Source: Nostocoides jenkinsii Ben 74
GTDB lineage: Bacteria; Actinomycetota; Actinomycetes; Actinomycetales; Dermatophilaceae
Reading direction: 5' to 3'
Assembly: GCF_001046875.1 (NCBI RefSeq)
Contig: NZ_HF571038.1
Coordinates: forward strand, 484,420-524,854
DNA: 40,435 nucleotides
Positions 1-7,069 of the stretch are shown here, piece after piece. Below the pieces are notes generated by a model. That model was not told the DNA's origin. It did not search any database and worked only from the letters and a program-made list of their open reading frames with translations. A program made the position numbers and the translations under genes. Positions within the stretch are counted from its first letter, which is position 1, and each line of letters begins with the position of its first letter.

Positions 1-124
1 ACAGACTGACCCGAACCAACCAGAGGGTGTTAACCGGGGCCGACAGGCTGAGCCCCAGGGTCGACAGACTGACCCGAACCAACCATTGAGCGTTAACCTT
101 CCGGGTCGACAGACTGACCCGAGC
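1..124 (+). repeat. Direct repeats CGACAGACTGACCCGA inside the ParA gene
   Basis: Copies of ACAGACTGACCCGAACCAAC start at about 1 and 64, a third partial copy at about 107, and a degenerate copy around 41. They are in frame and encode repeated QTDP units of a disordered N-terminal region, so they read as a coding repeat. A dual role as a centromere-like iteron for the ParA system cannot be excluded. Confidence 0.6.
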
Positions 125-1102
125 AAGCTGAATAGTTCCCCTCCGGCGTCAACCGGAGACGATGACTACGACTTCGTCGCAGCGAGTTCGCCTGACAGGA
201 TCGGGCGACAGATCGGCGAACCTGTCATTGTCGTGATGGCTGGCAAGGGTGGGGTTGGCAAGACGACACTGTCGATCCTGCTCGCACAGCGTGCGGCCAG
301 AATCGGTAGTGGCATGAAAGTCGTTCTCGTGGATGGCAATCTGGGGCAACCCGATGCCACGAAGTTTCTTCGGCTCCGCGAGGCCGATACGCCGTCGATG
401 CTGGACATGGCTATGGGCAGGTCTGCCCTGGACGTCGTGATCTCGCCTCGCCGGTTGGCGTCTCTTCGCCCGTCGGGCATGGAGATGCCGCTGTTCGGAG
501 TGGTCCTCGCTCCGCACGACGGGTCCGACCCCAACGTGGATCAGTCCGTCGTTACTCCCGGTCATTACGCCGACCTGGTCGCCCGTCTGCGCAAGCACGA
601 TGGCGTCGACTTGGTGATCGTCGACACCCAGATCATGGAATCGGTCGACTCTTCCGGTATGGTGACCGACTTCGTCATCCCCATCCTGGCTGACCAGTCG
701 CGCTCTGCGTTGGCTGTCGCGGTGTCCGACTTGACGTTGCCGTCTGGCCGCAACCTGATGGCTCGGGTTCGAGACCTCGTGTTGCGCTGCGTCCCGTCAG
801 GACGTATCCGGGTAGTCCTCAACGGGGCGAAAGACACCAGCGCAGCCAACGCCGCGAAGATGCTGGACAGCATCTCGACGGGCTTCCAGGCCGCAGGCAT
901 CATCGACAACGACGACCGCATCGCCAACGGGATGGCGCTCGGCTCTTTCCCGCACGACACCCCGTCGCTGGCTCGGGTGCTGGATGGGCTGCTCTACGCG
1001 GCGACCGGCCAATCAGAGTTCGACCCGGAGCAGCATCCCGATCGGTATGTTGTCGCCGGCCGCAACGGCGGCCTCTTCGGGTGGTTGCGGAGGGCGCGAT
1101 GA
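1..1102 (+). CDS. ParA/MinD-type partition ATPase, 5'-truncated by window edge
   Basis: The protein is a P-loop ATPase of the ParA/MinD (SIMIBI) class, expected to segregate DNA or position a complex in the cytoplasm. The deviant Walker A KGGVGKTT lies about 80 residues into the visible part, followed by the VVLVDGNLGQPD switch segment and a VDLVIVDTQ Walker B-like strand. The frame is open to position 2 upstream of the TTG at 86, so the real start lies outside the window. This N-terminal part is a low-complexity linker with recurring GRQTDPNQP-like units. The stop overlaps the next gene by ATGA, so it heads a translationally coupled operon. No ParB follows directly; the downstream mIHF-like protein could be a DNA-binding partner, which is inference. 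Confidence 0.85.
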   Translation, partial: QTDPNQPEGVNRGRQAEPQGRQTDPNQPLSVNLPGRQTDPSKLNSSPPASTGDDDYDFVAASSPDRIGRQIGEPVIVVMAGKGGVGKTTLSILLAQRAARIGSGMKVVLVDGNLGQPDATKFLRLREADTPSMLDMAMGRSALDVVISPRRLASLRPSGMEMPLFGVVLAPHDGSDPNVDQSVVTPGHYADLVARLRKHDGVDLVIVDTQIMESVDSSGMVTDFVIPILADQSRSALAVAVSDLTLPSGRNLMARVRDLVLRCVPSGRIRVVLNGAKDTSAANAAKMLDSISTGFQAAGIIDNDDRIANGMALGSFPHDTPSLARVLDGLLYAATGQSEFDPEQHPDRYVVAGRNGGLFGWLRRAR

Positions 1103-1506
1103 GCACCCCGTCAGGCGACTGGTTCGCCGGAACGCAGGAATCGGGACGGACCGGCCCTGTCGATGACTACGAGCGGACGTTTGCCGCGCCGCCGCGCCAG
1201 CGCCGACGCCTGGCGGTGACACCGGAAAGTGTCTTTGCCGCAGCGTCAGCCGCAGTTATCCCCTGGTCGTTTTTGGCAGTTTCGCACGCTATCCACAGCC
1301 CTATCGGCTGGACGGGACTTACGGCGCTGTCTGCGACATCCTGGGTCGCGACGACGCTCGTCTCCCTCCGCTCCGGGAAACTGCGCGCCGTCTTCGGTTA
1401 CTTCACGGTCGTCACGGGTCTCGTCGCGACCGCGATCCCGTCTGCCCTTTCCGCCACGGCGATTGCCGCAGCGGTGACGGCACTGATCCCTGGGGGGAAG
1501 CGATGA
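1099..1506 (+). CDS. Small membrane protein
   Basis: The 135-residue product has a hydrophilic N-terminus of about 45 residues, then three to four hydrophobic segments: around VFAAASAAVIPWSFLAV, GLTALSATSWVATTLV, VFGYFTVVTGLVATAI and an Ala-rich last helix before a basic GGKR tail. The ATG at 1099 overlaps the ParA stop (ATGA), which fixes the start; an upstream GTG at 1081 would extend far into ParA. It is likely an inner-membrane protein co-expressed with ParA. No family recognised. Confidence 0.75.
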   Translation: MSTPSGDWFAGTQESGRTGPVDDYERTFAAPPRQRRRLAVTPESVFAAASAAVIPWSFLAVSHAIHSPIGWTGLTALSATSWVATTLVSLRSGKLRAVFGYFTVVTGLVATAIPSALSATAIAAAVTALIPGGKR

Positions 1507-2435
1507 CGCTCTGTCGACCGATCGAGTCCTGGACCAACGCCCTGACCGCGATGATCGTCGGCGACGCTGCCGCAAAGCTCGCGGCATCGGCACCGGCGGA
1601 CAGCGGCTATGTCGTGGTTTTGCCGGTCTTTCGTTGGGTGCAGGCTGCGGTGAATGTGGGCCGCAAGGATCGAGGGCCTAGCGGCGAACGGCTGCCGATG
1701 CCGCTGCGAGTCGGTTACACCGATGGCCCCGTACAGTTCGTGACCACGTCGCGCCGCCAGGCCGTTCACGGTGTCGGCCTAGGGCTGACAGTCGACCAGG
1801 TCGTCATTGTGGACCCGCGCCAGCAGGATGTCGGGGCGTGGTTTTTCACGTCCTGCCACGAGTCGACACAGGAGACGCTGGGGGGGCTAGTCGAGGCCGG
1901 AGAGCGGGCGCGGTGGGAGGCGCTGATGCAAGCCGAACCGCTTGCGCTGGCGGCGGTCAAGCACGCCGAATACGCCTTGTCGTGCTCGGTCTTTGGTGAT
2001 CGGACGTCGCGCCACCTCGTGGACGCGGAGTCTTTGTTGGCGATCTCGCACGCCCTCGTTTTCGGCGTCTGCGACGACGACAAGACGGTGAGGGGGCTCT
2101 CGTCTGCGGAACGCATCATCGAAAAGTCGTTGCGCCCCGGCTGTTTTCGTGGAGTCGACCCGCTGCGCTACCTGTGGAAGAACCTTGTCCGGGACGCCGA
2201 TCCGCTTCTTCGGGCCAAAGTCGATGACCCCCGGCTCGGGTCGTTGGTGCGACGGGTTTCGCGCGACATCGGCAGCGTCGACCCGCAGGCTGTGCATTCG
2301 GCGATCCAGGAGATGACGGATCGCCATTCCATCCCCAGTGTCAACGCGGTGCGGCTGGCGTTGACGACGGGGTCGATCCCCGAAGCGGAGACCGTCCCTT
2401 TTCGTGACGTCGACGTCTTGGGGGTGTCGGCGTGA
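1503..2435 (+). CDS. Hypothetical protein, 310 aa
   Basis: This soluble protein of mixed alpha/beta composition begins with an ATGA overlap with the preceding membrane gene. I do not recognise the family. Its middle has Ala/Leu-rich helices (around QAEPLALAAVKHAEYAL), and the C-terminal third is charged and helical (WKNLVRDADPLL, RRVSRDIGSVDPQ), which could be a nucleic-acid-binding or scaffold part. It lies in the ParA/mIHF-like/sigma-like operon, so a role in element maintenance or expression is possible but only from context. Confidence 0.7.
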   Translation: MTLCRPIESWTNALTAMIVGDAAAKLAASAPADSGYVVVLPVFRWVQAAVNVGRKDRGPSGERLPMPLRVGYTDGPVQFVTTSRRQAVHGVGLGLTVDQVVIVDPRQQDVGAWFFTSCHESTQETLGGLVEAGERARWEALMQAEPLALAAVKHAEYALSCSVFGDRTSRHLVDAESLLAISHALVFGVCDDDKTVRGLSSAERIIEKSLRPGCFRGVDPLRYLWKNLVRDADPLLRAKVDDPRLGSLVRRVSRDIGSVDPQAVHSAIQEMTDRHSIPSVNAVRLALTTGSIPEAETVPFRDVDVLGVSA

Positions 2436-2866
2436 TCGGCGCTCACACGTCCAGTGATGCGCTCGTCGCGCGCGCCAACGCCATCGAAACGCGGGCGCGG
2501 TGGCTGATGACGGTCGCGGCGGGTAGCGCGACCGTCTGGGATGTGGTGGAGATGTGCCGGATTAACCCTAAGCACCCTTGTCGCCGGTTGGCTGTTGTCG
2601 ACATCATCGGCGCGCAGCCGAATGTCTCGCAGAAGGCGGCGGTCGCGCTTGTGACGCGGGCGCTTGACCTAGCGAAGTGCCCTGATCCAGTTGTGATCGG
2701 AAAACATCGTCGTCGACCTTTCCCGACGGTAGCCTGGTTGATCGACGGTCGCGCTGAGACGACGTTGAGCCGTGTCGCCGCATTGTCGGAAGCCCTTGTC
2801 GGGCATCCGTTTCCGTGGGACGGATGGCCCTATGGTGGCGCACCGGGCGTGATCGCGTGGACCTGA
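2432..2866 (+). CDS. mIHF/H2TH-like DNA-binding protein (putative)
   Basis: The 144-residue product starts with a GTG overlapping the previous stop (GTGA). Residues about 10-75 resemble actinobacterial integration host factor: an N-terminal helix with RARWLM, a TVWDVVEMCR helix, then a basic CRRLAVVDIIGAQPNVSQ stretch whose spacing matches the 'KxxVxDLLexLPGVGK' helix-two-turn-helix of mIHF. The last 60 residues are unlike mIHF. mIHF family members bind and bend DNA nonspecifically in the nucleoid. The similarity is by eye, and a different small DNA-binding fold is possible. The gene sits between an unknown and the sigma-like gene. Confidence 0.45.
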   Translation: MIGAHTSSDALVARANAIETRARWLMTVAAGSATVWDVVEMCRINPKHPCRRLAVVDIIGAQPNVSQKAAVALVTRALDLAKCPDPVVIGKHRRRPFPTVAWLIDGRAETTLSRVAALSEALVGHPFPWDGWPYGGAPGVIAWT

Positions 2867-3696
2867 CCTGGGATGGCGTAGACGCTCTCCTGGGCGACTC
2901 ACTGGTGCCCGCTTCGGACCCTGGGCTGGCGGACTTCCTGGCGAACAAGACGGTCGTTCGCCTGATCGAAGTCTTGGTCGCTCGCCACTGCAAGGACTAT
3001 GGGCTGACTTTCGGTCCCGGCGGGCACGGCGATGACGTCCGCTCCGAGATCGTCGTCGTGGCGTTGACCATCTTGACCAATCCGGAAGTGGCCGCCCGCG
3101 CCCGGAGCAAGAAGGACTTCCCGACCGCATTGCATTTCCTGTCGAAAGATCGGATCAAGCAACTGCGGGAATCGCCGTGGTTCAACGGCTTCACCGGCAT
3201 GTCGTCGATGCATCGTCGACGCCGGTCGCTGCTGGCTTTGCGTGCCGAGTTGACGGCGACGTGGGGGAGAGAACCGGGCGTCGGCGAGTTGATCGACCTC
3301 TACAACGCGAGAGTGCGGGAGCGTCGCGTCGACGCCGCCCGGCAGGGAGCGTTGGCGAGCGCCGCCGATCTAGTCGACCCGGACAAATACCGGGTCGACG
3401 TCAGCGATCTCGTCCACTCCGATCCCTGCGCGACGACAGACATTTATCCGGTGGTCGAGCCGACGGCGACCTACCTGATCGACCTCGTGGTCGCTCGCGC
3501 CCAGCAAGGCGAGGATGCGCTCCTGGCTGCGGTTGCCGAGGCCCTGCTGCTGCCTGCGGTCCGCACGGGTGTTTTTGCCACCAGCGCGGCGGTCGCCAAG
3601 AGTGTCGGCGTCGAAGAAGAAGTGGTCGAAGACTGCCGGAAAGAGCTTCATCGTCTCGCCGTGACGATCTTGCGCGAAGAATGCGGGATGCCCTAG
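2857..3696 (+). CDS. Sigma-70-like transcription initiation factor (divergent, putative)
   Basis: The product is about 279 aa from the GTG at 2857, which overlaps the previous gene by 10 bp; GTG 2815 and ATG 2824 are alternatives. Three segments look sigma-like. One is a helical block with EIVVVALTIL and ALHFLSKDRIKQL, in the place of region 2. The second is an arginine-rich RRRRSLLALRAELTATWGREPGVGELIDLY stretch (positions about 120-155) matching the 'L..GREPt..Ela' signature of region 3. The third is a C-terminal helix-turn-helix VFATSAAVAKSVGVEEEVVE resembling region 4. If correct, it would redirect host RNA polymerase to element promoters; the conserved start elements are its obvious candidate targets. 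The frame past the TAG runs 15 codons to a TGA that overlaps the next GTG. Confidence 0.45.
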   Translation: MDLTWDGVDALLGDSLVPASDPGLADFLANKTVVRLIEVLVARHCKDYGLTFGPGGHGDDVRSEIVVVALTILTNPEVAARARSKKDFPTALHFLSKDRIKQLRESPWFNGFTGMSSMHRRRRSLLALRAELTATWGREPGVGELIDLYNARVRERRVDAARQGALASAADLVDPDKYRVDVSDLVHSDPCATTDIYPVVEPTATYLIDLVVARAQQGEDALLAAVAEALLLPAVRTGVFATSAAVAKSVGVEEEVVEDCRKELHRLAVTILREECGMP

Positions 3697-3726
3697 GCCA
3701 GCCCGCGCCGCGGCGTCCGGCTGGCG

Positions 3727-3735
3727 GGCAAAGAA
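3727..3735 (+). promoter_or_regulatory. Class 3 start element (GGCAAAGAA)
   Basis: GGCAAAGAA, 5-nt spacer, then GTG at 3741. Confidence 0.5.
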
Positions 3736-3740
3736 CTGGG

Positions 3741-4112
3741 GTGACCACGTTGACGCTGACGCCGCGAATGGCGGACTGGATTGCCGGTGAGATCGCGGCT
3801 GCGTGGTCTCGCGTGGACCGCGACCTTCCCGACGGGATCGGCCCGTCGAGCACCCCGTTCAAAGGCAAGGGTGCGTACATCGACCTAGCCACCGCAGAGC
3901 AGAACGCCGACGCTTTCCGCAGGGCGCTACTGCGGGCGCAACGCCACGGCGATGCCTCTTGGGCCGACGTCTTGATCGCCTCGCTCGGCGACGTCTTGGC
4001 GCGCCCTGTCGACGACGACGACGCAACTGAGGCTTTGGTGGCGTTGGCGGGCACGGCCCTGGCGTGGGTCGCCGCGATCGAAGCGCGTGGCGACACCACC
4101 GCGGTTGCCTAG
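3741..4112 (+). CDS. Hypothetical protein, 123 aa
   Basis: This acidic helical protein (residues such as RMADWIAGEIAAAW, EQNADAFRRALLRAQ, DDDDATEALVALAG) has no recognised domain. The GTG at 3741 is chosen because a class 3 element sits 14 nt upstream and because the upstream frame is a shadow. The gene ends in TAG, and the same frame continues without another stop into the small membrane gene at 4137, so readthrough would fuse the two. The class 1 element before 4137 argues for two separate genes. Confidence 0.6.
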   Translation: MTTLTLTPRMADWIAGEIAAAWSRVDRDLPDGIGPSSTPFKGKGAYIDLATAEQNADAFRRALLRAQRHGDASWADVLIASLGDVLARPVDDDDATEALVALAGTALAWVAAIEARGDTTAVA

Positions 4113-4119
4113 GACTGCA

Positions 4120-4129
4120 CTGCGCTCAG
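4120..4129 (+). promoter_or_regulatory. Class 1 start element
   Basis: CTGCGCTCAG, 7-nt spacer, ATG 4137. Confidence 0.6.
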
Positions 4130-4136
4130 AGCAGTC

Positions 4137-4319
4137 ATGGACACCATCATCGTCACCACCGGCGCGGGGATGACCCCGCTGACCTCGTGGGCGTTCCTCA
4201 TCACCTTGGCCGTTGCCGTTCTGACGGCGATCTGGCTCGCCGCGGGCGCACCCGTGATCACGTTCCAGCGAGACCAACAACGGCGCAGCGACGCCGAATC
4301 TTTGGACCGAGCCGCATGA
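4137..4319 (+). CDS. Single-pass membrane microprotein, 60 aa
   Basis: One transmembrane helix (about residues 15-38, WAFLITLAVAVLTAIWLAAG) is flanked by a short N-terminus and a charged C-terminal tail (FQRDQQRRSDAES). It has the class 1 element before its ATG and shares ATGA with the next gene. Function unknown. Confidence 0.65.
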   Translation: MDTIIVTTGAGMTPLTSWAFLITLAVAVLTAIWLAAGAPVITFQRDQQRRSDAESLDRAA

Positions 4320-4612
4320 ACGCGCACACGGGCTCTGCCCGGTTGCCGCTGACGGAAGCCGACCTGACCGAACTTGGCCTGGGCATCCCCAAGGAGCCGC
4401 TGCTGCGGGCTTTGGTCGACGGGTGTGCTCGGTCGATGTTTCTGCGCGAGTCGGCGCTGCCCGCGCACGCCTGGACCACCATCGGACGCTCGGCGCGCAA
4501 TCAGTGGCGTAGTCGAGCAGTCAGCGCCCTCGCCTTCGTCGGCCTCAACGTCGGCGTGGCTGTCGCTGCGCCGAGTCCCCAAGACGCGCCACTGCGCCCA
4601 GAGACACCATGA
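4316..4612 (+). CDS. Hypothetical protein with C-terminal hydrophobic segment, 98 aa
   Basis: The ATG at 4316 overlaps the stop of the 60-aa membrane gene. The N-terminal half is polar and contains LTEADLTELGLG and a Cys; the C-terminal half has a hydrophobic stretch AVSALAFVGLNVGVAVAA, possibly one membrane helix, then a Pro-rich tail. Its own stop overlaps the J-domain gene by ATGA, and its last codons contain that gene's class 1 element. Family not recognised. Confidence 0.6.
   Translation: MNAHTGSARLPLTEADLTELGLGIPKEPLLRALVDGCARSMFLRESALPAHAWTTIGRSARNQWRSRAVSALAFVGLNVGVAVAAPSPQDAPLRPETP
4592..4601 (+). promoter_or_regulatory. Class 1 start element (variant)
   Basis: CTGCGCCCAG, 7-nt spacer, ATG 4609; lies inside the 3' end of the upstream gene. 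Confidence 0.5.
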
Positions 4613-5259
4613 GCAACCTCAACTATCGCGTCCGACCGCTGCCCGACCGTCTTTGGTTGACCCCTGAGGGAAGCCGCGTTCGCAGTCAGTTCGGTCCGGC
4701 CCGAGCGAGCGGTCTCGCTGCGTGGCGCACCAGCACGTTCGACGCTTTGAACGTCGAACTGCGGGCCTTGCGCGCCGAGAACGTGATTCTGGGCCTCGAT
4801 GTCTCCGAGGCTGATCTTCGGCTCGGCGGGCAAATGCGGGCGAACGCCCGTCCGTCGTCCCCGGCGGTCGAGTTGTCTTTCGCCTCGACGGTTGGCCCGC
4901 TGCGCTACCGGCTGGACCGGTTCGTATCCCCGTCACGCAGTCTGGGTGCCGACTGGCTGCACAATCTGCGCGCCATCGTGCTGACCTTGAACTCGCTGCG
5001 TTCGATCGACCGATATGGCGTCGCCGGTTCGGGGGAGCAGTATGCCGGGTGGCGGCAGATCGAAGCCCAACCGCACAGCGCAGCACCGGAAGACCCGCTC
5101 GACACCCTGTTCCGGTTGTCGGGCGCGCTGCCAGGCTCGGAGGACACCCTCGCTCGGATCAACAACATGGCGCGGCGCAACGCCCACCCTGATCGGGGCG
5201 GGTCGACCGAGGATTGGTTGGCCTATCAGGCTGCCGCGTCCGCGCTGGGCTTGCTCTAG
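4609..5259 (+). CDS. Protein with C-terminal J-domain-like segment
   Basis: The 216-residue protein ends with a DnaJ-like hairpin: an Arg-rich helix RINNMARRNA, the HPD motif in AHPDRGGS, then a helix EDWLAYQAAASALGLL matching helix III of J domains. Only this C-terminal 55 residues are recognisable; the first 160 residues (arginine-rich beta/alpha) are unknown. HPD proteins stimulate Hsp70 (DnaK) ATPase, so it may recruit the host chaperone to an element complex. It meets the minus-strand gene 5256-5438 at a shared CTAG, which makes TAG a genuine stop here. Confidence 0.7.
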   Translation: MSNLNYRVRPLPDRLWLTPEGSRVRSQFGPARASGLAAWRTSTFDALNVELRALRAENVILGLDVSEADLRLGGQMRANARPSSPAVELSFASTVGPLRYRLDRFVSPSRSLGADWLHNLRAIVLTLNSLRSIDRYGVAGSGEQYAGWRQIEAQPHSAAPEDPLDTLFRLSGALPGSEDTLARINNMARRNAHPDRGGSTEDWLAYQAAASALGLL

Positions 5260-5438
5260 TCGTTGTCGCCAGGTCGGATCAGCGGCGTCGGGGTTTCGCG
5301 CCGACGCCGCTTCTCGATATGGGACCGCATCCGGAGGGCGACATCGCTCCCGATCAGGCCGACAAATCCGATGAGTCCGGCGACGGCGAGACAGGCGGCG
5401 ATGACGCCCGCGATGGCGAGCATGGTGTCTGGGTTCAT
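5256..5438 (-). CDS. Small membrane protein, 60 aa
   Basis: A single hydrophobic helix (MLAIAGVIAACLAVAGLIGFVGLIG) is followed by an arginine-rich cytoplasmic tail (HIEKRRRRE). The start ATG is fixed by the class 1 element and by ATGA overlap with the stop of the minus-strand gene upstream. It is convergent with the J-domain gene. Confidence 0.65.
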   Translation of the reverse strand: MNPDTMLAIAGVIAACLAVAGLIGFVGLIGSDVALRMRSHIEKRRRRETPTPLIRPGDND

Positions 5439-6196
5439 GCCGCTGCTGAGCGCAGTGCTCGGAAGGTGGCGAATAGGGGGTCGATTTTCGCGAGCGTGTC
5501 GGTTCCGTCGGGGTCCAGGAGGTGTGCGGCGAGTTCGTTCTCGAATCGCCCGACGGCGAGGGCGACCTCGATGAGTTGGTCGATGCCCGCGCGCAGGGTC
5601 TCCACCTTGTCGCTGGATGCGATGGCGTCCCAGACGTCGAGTCGACCGCCGACAGCGCGGGACAACTCGGTCACCCGCTGGCTTCCGGTTGGACTGTCGA
5701 GCCACCCGGCGAATCCGGGACGGTCGTTGACGACGGCGTACTCGCGCAGCAACGCTGTTGCTTCGTCGGGCAACAGGGGAGTCAGGTAGGTCAATCGCCA
5801 ACGCCCGATCGCCGCGGCCCTGGTGAGTTCGAGCGGGACAGAGCGTTGCGCGAGAACGATTTTGGGCCGGTTCCGGTCTACCCACCGGTTGAACTGTTCG
5901 TGGTCGTCGTCGGTGAAGACGAACGATGGACGGTCGAACGCCAAAAACAGTGACGCCGGCGCGGCGTCGCCGACAGCCCGGTAGATGTGGCCCTGCATGT
6001 CGGCGAACGACCGAAAGATCGTGGCCGGGCCGGCCGTCACGGCGGTCAATCCGTGCCGGGTGGCGTCACCGGTGCAGCGCCGCAGCAGGCTGGTGCTGCC
6101 CATTCCGGGTCCAGCGATCAGGAGTCTGCTGGTTCCGAGGGGGTCGGCGGCGATCGTGCGGCGAGCCATCCGGGACGCGCTGGGCGCAATAGTCAT
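5435..6196 (-). CDS. P-loop ATPase-like protein with degenerate Walker A
   Basis: The 253-residue product starts at the ATG at 6196, next to the class 1 element; a longer frame to 6340 runs through the divergent gene and is rejected. Near residue 25, LLIAGPGMGSTSLLRR has the shape of a Walker A loop, but the usual GK[ST] lysine is replaced (GST). FVFTDDDHEQ around residue 100 could be Walker B. The rest, with a helical C-terminus, is reminiscent of AAA/STAND small ATPases such as transposition regulators. With the lysine missing, ATP hydrolysis is doubtful; it may be a nucleotide-binding or purely structural relative. Confidence 0.55.
   Translation of the reverse strand: MTIAPSASRMARRTIAADPLGTSRLLIAGPGMGSTSLLRRCTGDATRHGLTAVTAGPATIFRSFADMQGHIYRAVGDAAPASLFLAFDRPSFVFTDDDHEQFNRWVDRNRPKIVLAQRSVPLELTRAAAIGRWRLTYLTPLLPDEATALLREYAVVNDRPGFAGWLDSPTGSQRVTELSRAVGGRLDVWDAIASSDKVETLRAGIDQLIEVALAVGRFENELAAHLLDPDGTDTLAKIDPLFATFRALRSAAA
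5446..5455 (-). promoter_or_regulatory. Class 1 start element
   Basis: CTGCGCTCAG on the minus strand, 7-nt spacer, ATG at 5438. Confidence 0.6.
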
Positions 6197-6203
6197 GTCA
6201 AGG

Positions 6204-6213
6204 GTGAGCGCAG
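6204..6213 (-). promoter_or_regulatory. Class 1 start element (variant)
   Basis: CTGCGCTCAC on the minus strand, 7-nt spacer, ATG at 6196; back to back with the plus-strand element at 6226. Confidence 0.55.
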
Positions 6214-6225
6214 CGGACACCCTTG

Positions 6226-6235
6226 CTGCGCCCAC
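6226..6235 (+). promoter_or_regulatory. Class 1 start element (variant)
   Basis: CTGCGCCCAC, 7-nt spacer, ATG 6243. Confidence 0.5.
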
Positions 6236-6242
6236 TGTTGGC

Positions 6243-6620
6243 ATGACTACTGCGAACAGGAATGTGAGAGTTGCCGTCGTGTGGCCGAACGACCTCGTTG
6301 AGGTAAGCACGCTCGTCCCCGACGCGGATATCGGCATCAACGGCTATCTGGCGGCCATCGTCGGCCAGGAACGGCAGACCTTCGTCACCGCCGAATGGAC
6401 CGCCGTCTTCGCGGACCCCCAAGACCGCTTGTCCGATCTGGTCAACGTGGTGGCGACCGGCATACTGGCGGAAGCTGGTCGATCTGGTCCCGCCTTGCGG
6501 GGGAAGGTGGTTTTCGTGGGTCCGTCTGAGCCCGAGTCTGGCGGACTGCCGGGTCGCGTTCCCTCGCGGCTGGTCTTCCGTGCGCTGGCTCCGGTCGACC
6601 GCGACCACTGCGTTCAGTGA
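6243..6620 (+). CDS. DUF3846-like small protein, copy 1
   Basis: The 125-residue protein shows the same plan as the clear DUF3846 protein that follows: an N-terminal strand VRVAVVWPNDLVEV, a middle containing VTAEWTAVFADPQ, a helix LVNVVATGILAEAG and a closing strand LRGKVVFVGP. DUF3846 proteins are common in actinobacterial phages and plasmids and have no established function. Similarity between the two genes is weak but collinear, suggesting an old duplication. The start is set by the class 1 element. The stop region holds the next gene's element (encoded tail HCVQ). Confidence 0.6.
   Translation: MTTANRNVRVAVVWPNDLVEVSTLVPDADIGINGYLAAIVGQERQTFVTAEWTAVFADPQDRLSDLVNVVATGILAEAGRSGPALRGKVVFVGPSEPESGGLPGRVPSRLVFRALAPVDRDHCVQ
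6608..6617 (+). promoter_or_regulatory. Class 1 start element (variant)
   Basis: CTGCGTTCAG, 7-nt spacer, ATG 6625; overlaps the last codons of the previous gene. Confidence 0.55.
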
Positions 6621-6624
6621 CGAC

Positions 6625-6978
6625 ATGACAACCATCAACGTCCTCATCGTCAACCCCGACCGTTCCCACGAGATCGTCACCCTCCCCGCCGGACGCGGTG
6701 GCGGCGTCCGTCTCGACGCCCTCTACGACGCGCTTGGTTGCGAATGGGTCGAGGGGATCAGCGGCTCCGGCTGGTCGGCCTACCTCGACGAGGAAGGCAA
6801 GATCACCGGCAAGGAGCCGAACCTCTTGGCGACGGAGATCGCGAACTCTTTCGGCTGGGTCGGCATGCCCGGCGACATTCTTGCGGGCAAGGTCGCCTTT
6901 TTCGGTCCGGTGGATCGTGACGGCAACGATTCCCCCGTTCCCGACTGGATGACGGCGCGTCTTGACGCGGTCGCCTGA
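6625..6978 (+). CDS. DUF3846 domain protein
   Basis: This 117-residue protein fits DUF3846 over its length: INVLIVNPD at the start, ALGCEWVEGI, the diagnostic YLDEEGKITGKEPNLLAT segment at about 55-75, and MPGDILAGKVAFFGP near the end. The family is found in phages and mobile elements; function unknown. It follows its paralogue by 4 bp and is followed by a strong hairpin terminator. Confidence 0.8.
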   Translation: MTTINVLIVNPDRSHEIVTLPAGRGGGVRLDALYDALGCEWVEGISGSGWSAYLDEEGKITGKEPNLLATEIANSFGWVGMPGDILAGKVAFFGPVDRDGNDSPVPDWMTARLDAVA

Positions 6979-6986
6979 CAAGCCCC

Positions 6987-7046
6987 CCCCCTAAACGCCA
7001 GGCACCCCGGCCCAGGAGAAGGCCGGGGTGCCTGGCGTTTAGGGGG
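6987..7046 (+). terminator. Perfect 26-bp stem-loop terminator
   Basis: The arms at 6987-7012 and 7021-7046 are perfectly complementary, with an 8-nt loop (CAGGAGAA). There is no U-tract, but the stem is long and GC-rich and lies between the DUF3846 gene and the next class 1 start. It could act in both directions. Confidence 0.75.
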
Positions 7047-7052
7047 CGGTCG

Positions 7053-7062
7053 CTGCGCTCAG
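7053..7062 (+). promoter_or_regulatory. Class 1 start element
   Basis: CTGCGCTCAG, 7-nt spacer, ATG 7070; lies only 7 bp past the terminator hairpin, leaving almost no room for other upstream signals. Confidence 0.65.
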
Positions 7063-7069
7063 CAAGGGC

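Noticed and set aside
1-124. Iteron-type replication origin
   Set aside because: The repeats lie in an open, in-frame coding segment and no AT-rich unwinding region or initiator gene is next to them.
3177-3740. Plus-strand open frame overlapping the sigma-like gene
   Set aside because: Arg/Gly/Pro-rich shadow; only its last part, from GTG 3741, is a credible gene.
3694-4136. Global TAG recoding to glutamine
   Set aside because: Readthrough at 3694 reaches a neat GTGA overlap, and three minus-strand genes contain TAG, but TAG ends many genes in convergent CTAG overlaps (5256-5259, 10365-10368, 18691-18694, 36238-36241) and no CTA-anticodon tRNA is present.
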